A stretch of 64,000 nucleotides of DNA from Earliella scabrosa. Its lineage: Eukaryota > Basidiomycota > Agaricomycetes > Polyporales > Polyporaceae. Shown here in pieces: positions 31,948 to 43,515 of the stretch (position 1 is its first letter; the number at the start of each line of letters is the position of its first letter). A program made the position numbers and the translations under genes. Under the pieces are notes generated by a model. That model had not been told where the DNA came from and did not search any database. It worked only from the letters and a program-made list of their open reading frames with translations. The DNA lies in the NCBI GenBank assembly GCA_022605405.1, contig JABYQQ010000026.1:434001-498000 (forward strand). The letters are read 5' to 3'.

Positions 31948-33246
31948 ATGAGCGTTTCGGCCGAGCTCATCGCTGACTGGGACACTTTGGCAGCGTCTCT
32001 TGGTATAACCCCCAAGTACGACCAGAATGGTCAAGTCGTTCCGATCGGACAGCGGGAGGGCTTGCGAATGGCGGTATACGTTGTGTGGGTGGGCAGGGCG
32101 ATCGGATTGTTCAACAACTGGTATGTCTTCAGTCCTTCTTCTCGGCTCATGAGTTCACTAGTATGCTCGATACAGGGGGCTGGCAAGCGCGATGACTACC
32201 GCCTTTCCGGGCGCCTCGCAAAAACGATACGGTTCGCTCGAGGAGGCCCGCAGAGGGTGGGAGCAAGGCCCCGTCGCTATGCAAGGACCATGGCACCCTC
32301 CGCGACCACGACCGGCTGTACCAACGCCGGGGTTTCAACCTCCTGCACGGCCTCCATCCCCACCGCCTCCTGAGAGCAACCTGTCGGTGTCTCCTGCGGT
32401 CGCTACGGCCGCGCCCGTCGTTGTTCATATGCCTCATCCTCTCGATGTCGACTCGGACGACGACGTGTACTGGGATTCAGACCCGGCCCCTCCTCCACCA
32501 GCATCTCCCGGGCCGCCCTCTCCAACCTCTCCGATGTCCCCGACGCTATCAAGCGTCTCATCAATCACGACATCAAGTATTCCCTCCTTGACCACCGGCA
32601 CGTTATCTGACGGTACTATCAACACGCCTGTGCCTCGCATGGCAGAGCTTCGAGTCACGAGTCCATCGCCGACTCCTCGGATCACCAATCTCCCCACCTC
32701 CTTGTAAGCGTTCCCTTCTACTGTCGTCAACCCGGCGGTCTGACTGGCTATCTCCTCGAGCAGACCACGCAGCGAGTATCACGCGGTTGAACGCGTGGTC
32801 CACGGATCTTCGAAGGGCCTCGAAAAGCGGCGGGTTGGAGCGTCCGGAACGTCGGGAACGTCGGGTCCATCAGGCACTTCGGGAACATCGGGGCAGCGTG
32901 CGTACGTGCCTCCACCCAGCCAAGTGGCGGTTGAGGCGCCAAAGGAGGTCTTCGTCGTTGTCCGTGGCGACCAGCCCGGTGTTTACTTGGATCGGTACGC
33001 GCTCCGCTCTCGATTCAGCCATCGCTTTCGGGCTGACGTTCCTGTTATAGGAACACAGCGCTTCTAGTCGCTGGGACAAGTCCAGCCATGAAGATCGTCG
33101 TCTTCAACTCGAGGAGTCAGGCAGCATGGTACTTCGTCAAGCAATACATGGCGCACAAGGTCAGTGTTCCGCTGATTGTGGGTGATAAGGCGTCAGACCC
33201 GTCGAGCTCGGAAGCGGAGGACCGTGAAGTTTCCTCACTAGTTTGA
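31948..33246 (+). CDS. protein with RNase H1 N-terminal type (Caulimo_VI/RNHi) domain and a second degenerate copy
   Basis: Exons 31948-32120, 32176-32703, 32764-32994 and 33051-33246 sum to 1,128 bases (375 residues plus stop), an exact multiple of three. Near residue 35 the sequence AVYVVWVGRAIGLFNNW, then FPGASQKRYGSLEEA, matches the hybrid-binding fold of RNase H1 N-termini (VWVGR, a conserved W, FPGA, K, EA). A Pro/Ser-rich linker follows, with a GTSGTSGPSGTSGTSG repeat. The end (EVFVVVRGDQPGVYLDR, then MKIVVFNSRSQAAWYFV) looks like a second, weaker copy of the same fold. No RNase H catalytic domain is present. The fold binds RNA/DNA hybrids or dsRNA in known proteins, so a nucleic-acid-binding role is inferred. 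It is divergent from the gene at 28687-31729. Confidence 0.7.
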
Positions 33247-33333
33247 TTAGTAGCACGCTGTATCGCTCCCCAATGCATCCCATGTTCGATCTGTGGCACA
33301 CACGCCAGACAGAGTATTTGATGAGCCTAAGTA

Positions 33334-34166
33334 CTACAGTACAGTCTCTATGCCTGGTTCTGAGTACACATCAATGAACGCGTAAACGGTGGTCATGATA
33401 TATTGAATCTTGAACGCCGTTGCAGTGAGAGCACGCCAATAGAACTGTGCAGACTGACTTGAGAAATCACCGAAGAGTTCTCCTATGAGGAGAGACTGAA
33501 TAGTGTCCAGGAGATCATCGCCCTCCAAGAGCCACTGAGACTGACTTTCTACCCATCGCTCCCATCGCGCCTCCCTCCTCGCAGCATGCACTTCCTCACG
33601 GACCCGCACGAGATATCCTGCAGTATCCTCCTGATATCCCCAGGCAAGAAGAGCCGAGTTGAGGTCTTCGTAAGCTGCGGTCATGTCGGCACGAGGAGTG
33701 ATAGGGACGGGGAGTGGTGCCCTCCTAGAGATAGCGGTCAGATAGTTCGCCGTGCAATCCTGGTCAGTGTATCCTGGGACAGAACGACGCACCGTGCACG
33801 GCGTACGTCAATGCCATCGACGGGAGCTGAGTGACTTGACGGCGTTGACGGCTGGATTGGCGAGGGAAGCATAGGCTGAGAGCCTACTGTCCTGCAAGCG
33901 AAGTGTGTTTGTTGAGATAGGATATATGCCGCTCGTTGAGAGGACACGTACTTGACAGCCTGAGCCTGAGTCCCTAGTACTCTCCCGCCCGTGGTCACCA
34001 TCATACTTGCCTGACGCGCCTTCCGACGGTCGTAGTATCTTTTGTTACGCTCCTGCCGCAATCGCTGTTGTCGCTGAATCTTCTCCGAGTCGTTGTGCTT
34101 CTCGAGAGTCATCGTCGAAGCGTCCGTTCCGGCGAGGGTCGGCGTCGGAGGAAGAGGACATTGCAT
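33334..34166 (-). CDS. hypothetical protein with basic bZIP-like N-terminal helix, three exons
   Basis: From an ATG at about 34166 the minus strand reads MQCPLPPTPTLAGTDASTMT and then a long basic segment (RQQRLRQERNKRYYDRRKAR). The segment resembles a bZIP basic region but has no clear leucine zipper after it. A first intron (donor GTACGTGT, acceptor TTGCAG) joins QAQAVK to TVGSQPM. A second 48-bp intron joins VDGID to DCTANYLTAISRR in phase. The C-terminal exon is helical (AAYEDLNSALLAWGYQEDTA; EVHAARREARWERWVESQSQ) and closes at 33334. An upstream ATG at 34232 is an alternative start. DNA binding is suggested only by the basic helix. It is transcribed in the same direction as the TET/JBP gene just upstream. 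Confidence 0.5.
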
Positions 34167-34434
34167 TGTACTGCAGTGAGAGCGCAGAGAAAGGGGTGGC
34201 AGAAGAGTAGGCGCGAAGGAGCGCGAGCACACAAATGCTGAGCGCTGAGCAGTCAGACGCGTCCGCGTCTTGTTTAAGACGCGTCTTGAAGCTCGGTCTG
34301 TGAGGTCCGCGTCTTCCCGCGCCTAGCACATTATTGGATCGTTCTTGATCCTTCGCTGTCTACCAACCGAGAGACAGAGCAAGAAACTATGAATTTCGTT
34401 GGTGTGCATACAGACATCACTTCACATGTGTGCG

Positions 34435-36463
34435 TCAAGATAAACCTAGCCATTGCTTCACGTCCACCCAATAGCTGAGCATACCAACACCCCATTCCCA
34501 GCGCGCCCGCCCATCTCTTGACAGCTTGCCTCCCGAAGCTTTGAGGTCCTTGTAGCTCTGAAACCGGCATTCAGCCCAGCGAAACAAGCCGCCTGCAGTG
34601 TATTGGGTAATAGAATAACGCCGCTCATGCTCGGCGATGGCAAGATTGGAATGATGTATGATTGCAGAAGGAATGAGGATGGTCGCTCCAGGCGGGAACT
34701 CGATGATCTTCTTGAGCTCCCACAATATGAGATGACCACCCAGTCGATGGTTGTAATGACCGATGGCTGTTATTGCACACCATCCGAAGGGTACGTTGAG
34801 GTAGTCCACATGTTTCGCAGTTACGGTGCGCGGCCCTACGTTCACGGTCGCGCATGCGAACACGTTCTTGCTCCAGTTCCGATCGAGAGTGGCGTCGCGC
34901 TCGCATACCCCCTCAAGAATCCACTCGTACAGGTTATATATATTCGGGGCAAACATCTGGAGCGCAGCTACAGGCCGGATGAGACGGCTACGAGGGAGTC
35001 AAGTAGACGAGCGCCTCACCATTGCCCAAGTTGGCAACTCGTTTCATAGCCGGGTGGCGACGCAAAGCGTCTACAACCGCGTAGTTCTTGTGCGAGCTGT
35101 GCGCCAAACGGCCGACGCGCTGATGCCAAGAGTTCCGTCAGTGGATATCATGAAGAGTAAGTATACAGATGACGTACCTGCTGTCCGCCTCCATACGAAA
35201 TCCCGAACGAGATGGACTTGAAGTCGTCGGCGATGCGACGGTTGGTGCCAGGCTTGAAGGAATAGGCGTCGCGGGCGTCCTCAAAGAACTCCGCGAGGAC
35301 ATCGTTTACGTCGGTCTTCCAGTCCGGGACGTTGGGTTGAGCGGGACATACAGTGACGACCCGTCCCTTGAGATCAAGGACGGGGATCGTAGTTCTGGAG
35401 GTCAATAGTAAGCCATAGCTATCAGCTGGTATGGGACACGAGACTCGAAATGGACGGGAACTTACTGTCCGTTCCATGATACATACTCAAAGCCACGGTC
35501 CTCGAAGTACTTCTTCAGGCACTGAGCTCGTTCCTCATCGGTGGCGTCGTCGCGGAGCCCTATGAATGCCGTGCTCGCCACATGAACGTCGTCCATTGCA
35601 TCGAGGTTGATAGACGTTGTGAGGGGCGTGTCTGTGACCGGGGAGGGGTTGGCAACGTCAGAAGCCAGAAGGGGGGCAACGTCTACGTCGGGGACGTGGA
35701 GCGGTCGCTTGCTGTTGCGTTGCAGCTGCTTCTTCGCCACACCCTTGACGGGACGATTCATTCCGTCTTCATCATTGCCTGCTCGACCCAATCGACGGCG
35801 CGCGTACTTGCGTGCCTGGCGAGCGGACGGTCCTGACCCTTGAGGACCGTGAGGAGGGGTGCTGGCATCCTCTTGAACATTGTCGCCATAGGAAGGGAGG
35901 AGGCGGGCGATGACGGGGGGTAGATCGAGAGAGTCGAGCGGAGGACAGCCGGGGACGTCTTCGCGCCATTTTCCTGGAACCACAAGGGGGTCTTCATCAT
36001 CCTGAACCTCAACGCGCGGCCCGGGGGACTGGGCGCTACTGGTGGAGGCGGAGCTACCGTAGCACGCGCCAGAGCTGCCGCAGCACGCACCAGAGCTATC
36101 GGGGTTGGGGACGGGAGACGGCGGTGAACCGTGGTCGTCGGCATTGAGCCCAGGTGCGCTGACGAACGCGCGCGCAATACGCTCTTCCACGTTAAAATCC
36201 GGAGGAGCGTGGAGAGGGACACCTATCTCCGCAAAGATTGGAGAGAAAGGGGCCCCTGAGCGGGTCTGAAAAATGTTCAGCGTCCACCGATGGTGCCGCG
36301 GCGCGCAAGGGATTGTAGTGCACCTTGTGGAAGCCCGCGACGTTCTCAAACGGATTGGCACCTGATGCAGAACAGGCGGTGAATGAGCAAGTTCAATAGC
36401 ATGAGCGCCGTCAGCCGGGACACCTCGCGTACGATGGTCCGGGGCCCCAAGGTCGTGGCACAC
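34435..36463 (-). CDS. TET/JBP-family 2-oxoglutarate/Fe(II) dioxygenase (KDZ-associated type)
   Basis: The long first exon (36463-35467; true start uncertain) carries a Pro/Ser-rich region, a basic patch (RQARKYARRRLGR) and CLKKYFEDRGFEYVSWNGQ. The next exons give TTIPVLDLKGRVVTVCPAQP, SISFGISYGGGQQ and ALRRHPAMKRVANLGN. The last exon holds the catalytic core: the HxD iron ligands in TAKHVDYLN (codons 34812-34810 and 34806-34804), FGWCAITAIGHYNHRLGGHL, EFPPGATILIPSAIIHHSN with the distal His (34656-34651), and RRYSITQY with the 2-oxoglutarate-binding Arg. All key residues are present. Members of this family oxidise 5-methylcytosine or thymine in DNA, and basidiomycete lineages are known to travel with KDZ transposons. 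The KDZ transposase gene is head-to-head 267 bp away. Stop at 34435. Confidence 0.85.
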
Positions 36464-36729
36464 TCGGCCCTTTGCGCAAGGCGTCCAGCTCTGAAAATGA
36501 GAAACTCACCTGAAGGCATATCGCGAACTCAGCCGAGGCCAGTCGCTGTCCTGTTCGTTGAACATCGACCTGACGACAGGTGGAGGAGAGAAGGCAGTTC
36601 TGTGGGGATAGTGTTCGGGCGTGAGCGCCCTCACACGCGCCAAAGCACAGCCCGCTCGGGGAGCACCTCGAGCTTCTTTGTGGGCGCAACCGAAGAAGAC
36701 CTGTCAAAATCGCGTGTCAAGTCGCCGGA
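36464..36729. promoter_or_regulatory. bidirectional promoter region between TET/JBP and KDZ genes
   Basis: This 266-bp interval lies between the upstream limit used for the dioxygenase gene and the ATG of the transposase gene. If the dioxygenase starts at a downstream ATG, the interval is somewhat longer. No unambiguous TATA box was found. The close head-to-head arrangement suggests joint expression. Confidence 0.4.
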
Positions 36730-39700
36730 ATGTCCAGACGTACCAAACGGGTCCGAGTTCTCGAGGCAGATCCCTCCGCCACGGAGGACTTCTACATCTC
36801 AGCTGCTTCTGCTCTCCAGAACGCGTCCGCCTCTCAGTCCGAGTCCTTCCACCCCGACCCTTCCCTACAGACCGTCTCAGTCGACAGGCCCAGCGAGGAC
36901 AAACGAAGACTCACCCGCGACATCTTTCCGGTCACGATTGATACCTCGTCGTCTTCGGTGGGCGGCTCCCTTGAACCGAATCCACCCTCTTCCGACCTCG
37001 ACTTCCCTCCGCTATCCTTCGCATCCCTACCCGACTGGGACGCCTTCTTTCGCGACGACCCCGATTTGAATGCCACAAATGCTGAAGCGAGCGCTGCGGT
37101 GGAGGAGCATGCGAGGAGGTATATCAACTCGGTGAGTAGCGTTGATTTTGTATGTAGAGACAACACTTACATTTATCGTGTCGATCGCTTGACGGTGCTC
37201 TGTAGGATGCGCCCATGAAGACGTGGATCCCAGAGAGGGACGCATATCTTCAAGAACTTCTCCGTAGGGAAGGGCGGGGAGATTTCATTGCTGAGGAATG
37301 CAGGAACTGTCCGTACTCTCCATCGGGGAAGGCGGTCTTCCGATGCCTGGATTGCAGCCCCGGTCCCTTGCGCTGCGCTGCGTGCTTGTGCGCTCACCAT
37401 GCAGGCCTTCCGTACCATCGTGTATTGGTACGTTACTCTGCCGTTCATGCGCGCATACTGCATAACTGACCCGTGCACATTCGCTCGGAAAACAGCGGTG
37501 GACAGGGCGCGCGTTCGAGTCGAGCTCCCTTTACGACGCGGGACACTCTATTCAACTAGGTCATACGGACGGCTCGCTATGTTCAAATCCCATCCCCGCG
37601 CGCAAGGACTTCTGTGCGATTGACGTCAACGGACGCCACAACTTGCGTGTGAGCTTCTGTGGTTGCGACCGCGCAGCTCAAGCCGGCAACCTTGTACAGC
37701 AGCTCCTCCGGTTCGACCTCTACCCGGCTACCCAGATCGAACCCAACACCGCGTTCACATTCCGACTCCTCGAGCATTACCACATCCAGAGCCTACAGGG
37801 CAAGATATCAATGTTCGACTATTACGAGTCACTGGAGCGCCTCACCGACAACACCGGCACTCAGAAGCTACAAAACCGGTATAAGGCGTTCATGCGAGTC
37901 GTCGCGCAGTGGCGACACCTCAAAATGCTCAAGCGCGGCGGCAGAGGTCATGATCCGACCGGCGTGGCTGGTACGCGACCTGGCCAGCTCGCCGTACAGT
38001 GTCCGGCCTGTCCACGGCCGCACATCAACATCCCTGAGAATTGGCATGAGATATCAGAAGACCTCCAGTAAGTCATACGAGTCGTCGACGAGCACGTCTG
38101 TCACGCTTACCATGTTTTGCAGATACCTCTACGTCCTTAGTGTTGCCATCGACGCGTGCTTTCGCCTGAAGCGTCGGGCTGTCTCGGATGAAGACAAGGA
38201 CCCTATATTGGGTAGCGGATGGGGATATTTCGTCGAGGACACAGGATACAAGGAGATCCTGGCTCAGTACGCCGAGCAATCAGAGGTGCGCATCTCGGTT
38301 ACGACTTTTGATGTTGATCGCTCATCCGACTCGCCACAACTAGATGTCCACCTGCACCGGTCTCTCAGCGATCGACCACGCTAATAGCAAGTATCACAAG
38401 GGATATGCAGCTACAGGCGTAGGTGCTGTGGTTTGTGCGCGCCATGAGTTCATGCTGGCCAATGGGGTTGGAGACACCCAAGTTGGAGAGCGGTGAGTAC
38501 CTCTATGTAAGACATACACCTTCTGATCCTGACAATGCTTCTATTCAGCTATGTCAATATGGACTACATATTCGTATCCGCGATGCTCCATCACCTCGTC
38601 GTCAACAAGCTCATTACATACGACATAGCATGTCAATGGTCGAAGGGACTAGTTGAGCGCATCGCTAAGTTTCCAGCCCATATGCAAGTCGAGCTCCCTC
38701 CGGAGGCAACCGCGTTTGGCGTTCCGAAGCTTCACTATCACAGTCACAAACGGGAGGGCCATGCCCCCTTCTCCCTCAACTATCGACTGGGTGCAGGCCG
38801 CCTGGATGGCGAGGGCATCGAGCGGCGCTGGTGGTGGATTCAACCGATCGCGAACAGCACGAAGGGTATGGGTCCGGGTCAACGGCAGAGCGTGCTGGAG
38901 GACCAATGGGGATACGCGAACTGGAGGAAATTTGTTCGTCTCGGTAAGTGCCAGAGATCGGACCGTGTTGGTGATCGTGCTTGACGCTGAGTACATGGCT
39001 GTAGCTTGGACGCTCCGCGATCGACTCCGGGTCGCTGTACTTGAGTACCGCGAGCATCAAGAGCTATATCTCATGTTCACGGATTCCCTTGATCCGGTGA
39101 ATGTTGCGCTCTGGACGGCGCAGATAGCAGCATGGGAGAAGGATCAGACTTTGGATGATCCTTATCTTATAACGGCCGCAGGTGTGTGTCATGAACACTC
39201 GGACTGTCATATTCCACGCTGACCGTAAAGTCCAGGTCCAACTCAAGCGGAAATTCGTCGGGAGATTGCGGTAGAAGAGTCTGAAGCCAGCGCGAAGAAG
39301 GAGTACGTCGCTCTGCATGACATGACGCCGTCTGGCTTCATCGCCGCAGGGATTGAGATAGAGGAAGCCCAGTGAGTTGTTGTTCATTGGGTGTCGTCAC
39401 TGTCTAGTCGCTGACTTACAGAACAGGCACAAACTGCGGCGAGATGCTACGACAGCCACAGCCAGCAAACTTCCAGCTCTAGTTGAGCGCAGGCACGCGC
39501 TCCGCCGTCGCATCACGAAGTATCGCGAGATGCAGGCGATCTACATGCCATCTGCCCTGCCTGTCCTTGCAGAGGATCCTGCCGCGCGACTGGACGTCGA
39601 ACTCATCGAGAATGTCCGCCTCGGCCTTCCATCCGACATCTCCGACTCTCATCGCTCGGTTGTCTGTTCATCGCGCCTGCAGAACATCGAGGCTCGGTTG

Positions 39701-40510
39701 CGCGAGGCGCAGTGTCGGGACGCTCTCCAGGACGTGCGGAACAAGCTCCACTCTCTAGCGCACTTGTACAAGTACAAGAGGGTCAATGTGCGACATCAGG
39801 GGCCCAATACACGAGCACGAGCAGATCTAGACAAGCAGGACGAGCGCAAACTTCGAGCGGTAGAGAGATACAGGCGTGCACGCCGTGCATTCCTGGCTCT
39901 TTCTGGTCCTGGGGAATGGGAGAAGACCCTGCGCGTCCTGAACGACGACGACGTCCGACACATGACCGACGATGACCCTCACACCACTCTCATCAAGCGG
40001 AAGCGCTCCAACAAGGGACCGGCAGAAGGCCGCAGGAAGGTCTCTTGGATCTGGCAAGGCGCTGACGCTGACGGGAATGGGAGCACAACCGACTCGCTCC
40101 GTGTTGAATGGCTGAACACGCGTGCACGGTCCATGCGTTGGGGAGAGGAGACAAAGTTGCTTCCGGAAGAGATGCGACGATCTCTTGCGACGCTTCGCCA
40201 TGAGGAGAACGTGTGGCTAGCACGCGCTGCAGAAGCGGCAACCTGCACGAACGACCCGAAGCTGCTGGAGGGTATGGTGGCGTACGCGCTCGATCAGGCC
40301 GCAATCCGTAAGGCGATGCGGGCCACTTTCCGTGCTGTCTGCCTTCCGATTGCACGGGTTGTAGCATGTGGAACGACTGCAGAATGGGATGCAGTGGAAG
40401 GTGTGATGTATGCTGACGAGGATCTGCCGGAGGAGGAGGAGGAGTATCTAGATATGGCACGCATGTACGAACTAGATGGCGAGGATCTGGAGCGCCCGCA
40501 GTGGGCATAA
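36730..40510 (+). CDS. KDZ-superfamily transposase with N-terminal CxC2-like cysteine cluster
   Basis: The ATG at 36730 starts MSRRTKRVRVLEADPSATED. After an intron (about 37132-37205) comes a zinc-type cluster (RNCPYSPSGKAVFRCLDC, then LRCAACLCAHHAGLPYHR) of the CxC2 kind. The body continues HNLRVSFCGCDRAAQAGNLV, CPACPRPHINIPENW and YVLSVAIDACFRLKRR. Transposase core motifs follow: TGLSAIDHANSKYHKGYAAT, ARHEFMLANGVGDTQVGERY, VNMDYIFVSA, YDIACQW, HYHSHKREGHAPF, GRLDGEGIERRWWWIQPIAN and KGMGPGQRQSVLEDQWGYAN. These supply the acidic residues expected of a DDE-type enzyme. The C-terminal 370 residues are a charged helical region ending DLERPQWA. At least seven introns are present and no internal stop remains after splicing, so the gene looks functional. 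It would cut and rejoin the element's ends. Confidence 0.9.
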
Positions 40511-40722
40511 ACCCGACCATATGGTTATGATATAAGCTTGCATGTCTACCACATTTGGATGATGAATAATAATAAGCAATTAGTCGGGGCAGCCCAAGGG
40601 AGACCGTCTATATTGGGAAGTGTGCCGGGGAAGCCGAGCTGCTCGCCTATAGCAGGTAGAAGTCCGCTCAGGGACTGTGATACATTACAGGATGTACGCC
40701 ACATAATGCAAAATGGTCCAAG

Positions 40723-42624
40723 TCATTGTACTGTCAGTAATACATTACTGGTGCAGAAGCTGGTGCTCACCGAACACGCCATACTAACCCATTTCGCGAC
40801 ACTGGCGAGATGAGCCTCGCCCCGGATCGTGCACCCGATGACAAAACCGTCCAACATTCTGGCGTGAAATGCTCGCCAGTCCCGCATCGTCAGATTCTGC
40901 TGGTCGGGCAGCGAGAATACGCGCAAAAAGCGGCATATCACCCAGAGATCGCGCTGCTGCTCGTGATCCAACTCCGGGAAGTCGTAATCTCCGCCGTGAA
41001 CACCCCTCATCCACCTTCGGTAGCGTGCGACACATCCTACCACGGCGCGAGCTTCCAGCGGCAGGATGAGCTAGAAAGATGTTCGGACATCGTAAATGCG
41101 TTCAGGAACATATCTCGCGCTGCTCGTACCGTCGTCACGATCCTCTCGCCATGCCCGACGCGTGGCCCACACAGTCGGATTTCATATTGGAGCGGGCTAT
41201 CCTGTCGCTCCTGGTCGCTCGGTCCCACTGCGAGCCAGATTTCCGTACGCGGCCATGGCCTGGCGGTCCCTTTCGGGGCGGGAACGCCATAGAATATTTC
41301 CGGCAGGTAGGCGTAGGGTTGAACATCAGGGGAGAGTATCGGAGAGCGCCGTATCATCGTCATCGCGGGCATGGAAGAGGGCCTGCCGAGCTCCCTTGAT
41401 ATACCGCGGACTGTACCGCCACTGCTGCCGGCGCCAGCAGTCGCGAACATGCATTACATCCCGTCAACGCTGGAAGTGCGCAGCGAGCATAGTGCGGTCG
41501 TTCGGCACGACCAGACGAATATGAATGGTCGTGCCGCCGACGATGTAGTCCCTCGAACGAAATCGTTCCTCGTTCCCGCAGTACACGAACATACACTACA
41601 TCACAGGCTATCAGGCGTGGTGGGGTCCGCGAAATGCTCCGTTCGGCCGCCTGCCGGCACTGCAGTCCCGCCATAGACTCACAGTGACGGTAGGGTGTGC
41701 CAGCAGTGGGTTGCCGGGAGCCGAGGCGTGCGCGGGGGCAGACCAATCTATATATGCGCAACCTCCAACCTTTAATAGACGGTCGAATGGTCGAAACAGG
41801 CAGGGACTCACATTGCAAAGGGCCGACGGTGGGCCGGGAGACCTGAGCACGCGTGGTGGGGACGGGGACTCCAACACTCGCCGCCGTTTGTGATCGCGTC
41901 CCGTGCCAAACTCGTCATCCGCAGGAGGGACCCCTGAGGCAGCGAGAGGGACAGGGCAGGCCAAACGGCAACCCGCTGAGGAATGGAGGGGGACCGCAGG
42001 AGACCCAAACCTTCGGTCGACGTCATCCCGCAACAACATCAGATGACTCTCGATGTCTCTAACCCGACCACCAACCCCCTGCAGAGTGTCCTCAATCCGC
42101 CTGTTGTCCTCCCATAGCCTGTCCAATGCCACGCTGAGCCGACGATTGTGTTCCAGGATGGTCTCCATCGAATCTTTGAGGCCGCGGAGGAGATGGGGTA
42201 GTTGCAGGTCGTCTGGCGTGGCCTCATGACCTATCCCCAAATGACATTCGAGTGAGAGCATTACAAACGAGCATACGCACCATCCAGGAAACTGCATCGC
42301 AGACGGTTTGCGTTGCAGCGCCGGCAGCCGATGGTGCGACGGTTCGTGTGGCAATCCGCCGCGCAACCTGCTTGGGCGCATTGGACGCAAGTCTTGCGCA
42401 AAGGCGTTGAAGAGGCGATCGGCGGCGTGCACGAGCTGCTGCTGGGGCCGAGGGCGCACGTACTCGGACGAACTGTGGCCTCAGTCGCGACTTCTGAGGC
42501 TAGAGAACGTCCGTGAGGCTCCGCAGCCTTGCGATGAAGGGCCCCACGGCACGTGAGGTCGGGAGAGACTGGTACGAGGGCCTGCGGGAGGGGCGCATCT
42601 GCGCCCGCGTGGAAGAGTGCACTC
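40723..42624 (-). CDS. cysteine-cluster plus coiled-coil protein, probable DNA-binding regulator-like, family not named
   Basis: The likely start MSALFHAGADAPLPQAL is at 42624. The first exon ends with a cysteine cluster: CVQCAQAGCAADC, then TIGCRRCNANRLRCSF. It resembles the Zn2Cys6-like clusters of many agaricomycete proteins, with a basic ANRLR next to the last cysteines. After an intron (donor GTGCGTATG near 42280, acceptor GGGATAG) comes a clear coiled coil (LLRGLKDSMETILEHNRRLS, then DRLWEDNRRIEDTLQGVGGR) and a nuclear-type basic patch (DHKRRRVLE). Zn cluster plus coiled coil is the layout of fungal transcription factors. Later exons (YAYLPEIFYGVPAPKG; DYDFPELDHEQQRDLWVICR) down to 40723 are probably part of the same gene, but the junctions are uncertain. 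It lies just downstream of, and convergent with, the KDZ transposase gene. Confidence 0.5.
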
Positions 42625-43159
42625 ATCGATAGCCGATAGCTGAAGCTTGAAGTCTCGTATGGAGTCTGGAGCAACGAGCGAAGCGATGCCCATGCCGCAC
42701 AAAGCCAAGCGGCGCCTGAAATCTCATGGTGGCCCGGTGAGCCGGCAGGTCTGCTGCCGTGCGGAGATTGAACCCAATCCTGAACGCTCGCAGCCATGCG
42801 GCTGTGCGGGAGACAGCCCCAGTACTGCGACGCCCGTGGGCTGTATCCAACCGCCTTGTACCCAACAATCTCGCCTGCGCAACGGTTGGCTATCGTCGTC
42901 ATCCCTTCCTCCATAGTCGTCGCTGCATGCGAGGCAGGCTTGGGTCAGGATGAATAATTCCTGAGACCGATCCGACGGAGCCGTCGCTCCGGGCCCCACC
43001 TAGTGCCTGTGTCATATCACCAGCCACACAGCCTGACGGTGGCCCATTGGAGGTCGCTCGGCCAAAGGCCGCATGGTGAGTGCTGCGTTCCCTCAACATA
43101 GCGAATGTCACGTTGGCCGGCGCGTGGCTCGCAGGATGACATTGAGATCCTTGGCAAAT

Positions 43160-43227
43160 GAACTTTGGCTGCAGGGGAACTTTGGCTGCAGGGGAACTTT
43201 GGCTGCAGGGGAACTTTGGCTGCAGGG
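43160..43227. repeat. four exact tandem copies of a 17-bp unit
   Basis: The unit GAACTTTGGCTGCAGGG is repeated four times without change (43160, 43177, 43194, 43211). It lies in the region between the divergent genes starting at 42624 and 43516. Exact identity suggests recent slippage expansion. Confidence 0.9.
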
Positions 43228-43515
43228 GGAGCTAGACCACGCTCGAACGCTCGCGAGAGGAGGGTGTCAGCCGCTGAGCTGCGTGATACGTTATGCACAT
43301 GGCGTCTCTCATGGAGGCTTGGTCTCGGAGCTCCGGGACGACGGAGACCTGTGGACGATCGGAGGTCCAGCGCAGCGCGACTGTTCTGATTCACCTTTCA
43401 GGCGCGCATGTATCTCAGCTCGTCTGTACTTGGCCGTTGACGCACATACAAAGCGCAAATGGTCATGGAGACCTTTGAGCGCCAGCGCCCCTCGTTCCCC
43501 TCCTCTCAGTCTTTC

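Larger units (their letters stand above)
34435..40510. mobile_element. KDZ DNA transposon coding core (TET/JBP dioxygenase plus KDZ transposase)
   Basis: The head-to-head transposase (+) and TET/JBP dioxygenase (-) form the arrangement described for basidiomycete KDZ elements. The span covers the two genes only. I searched the flanks by eye for terminal inverted repeats and target duplications and did not find them, so the real element may be larger and include neighbours such as the genes at 33334-34166 or 40723-42624. Confidence 0.75.

Noticed and set aside
36383..37069. A 228-codon plus-strand frame overlapping the KDZ start
   Set aside because: It crosses the divergent promoter and reads the KDZ first exon out of frame; the frame starting at 36730 fits the splice sites.
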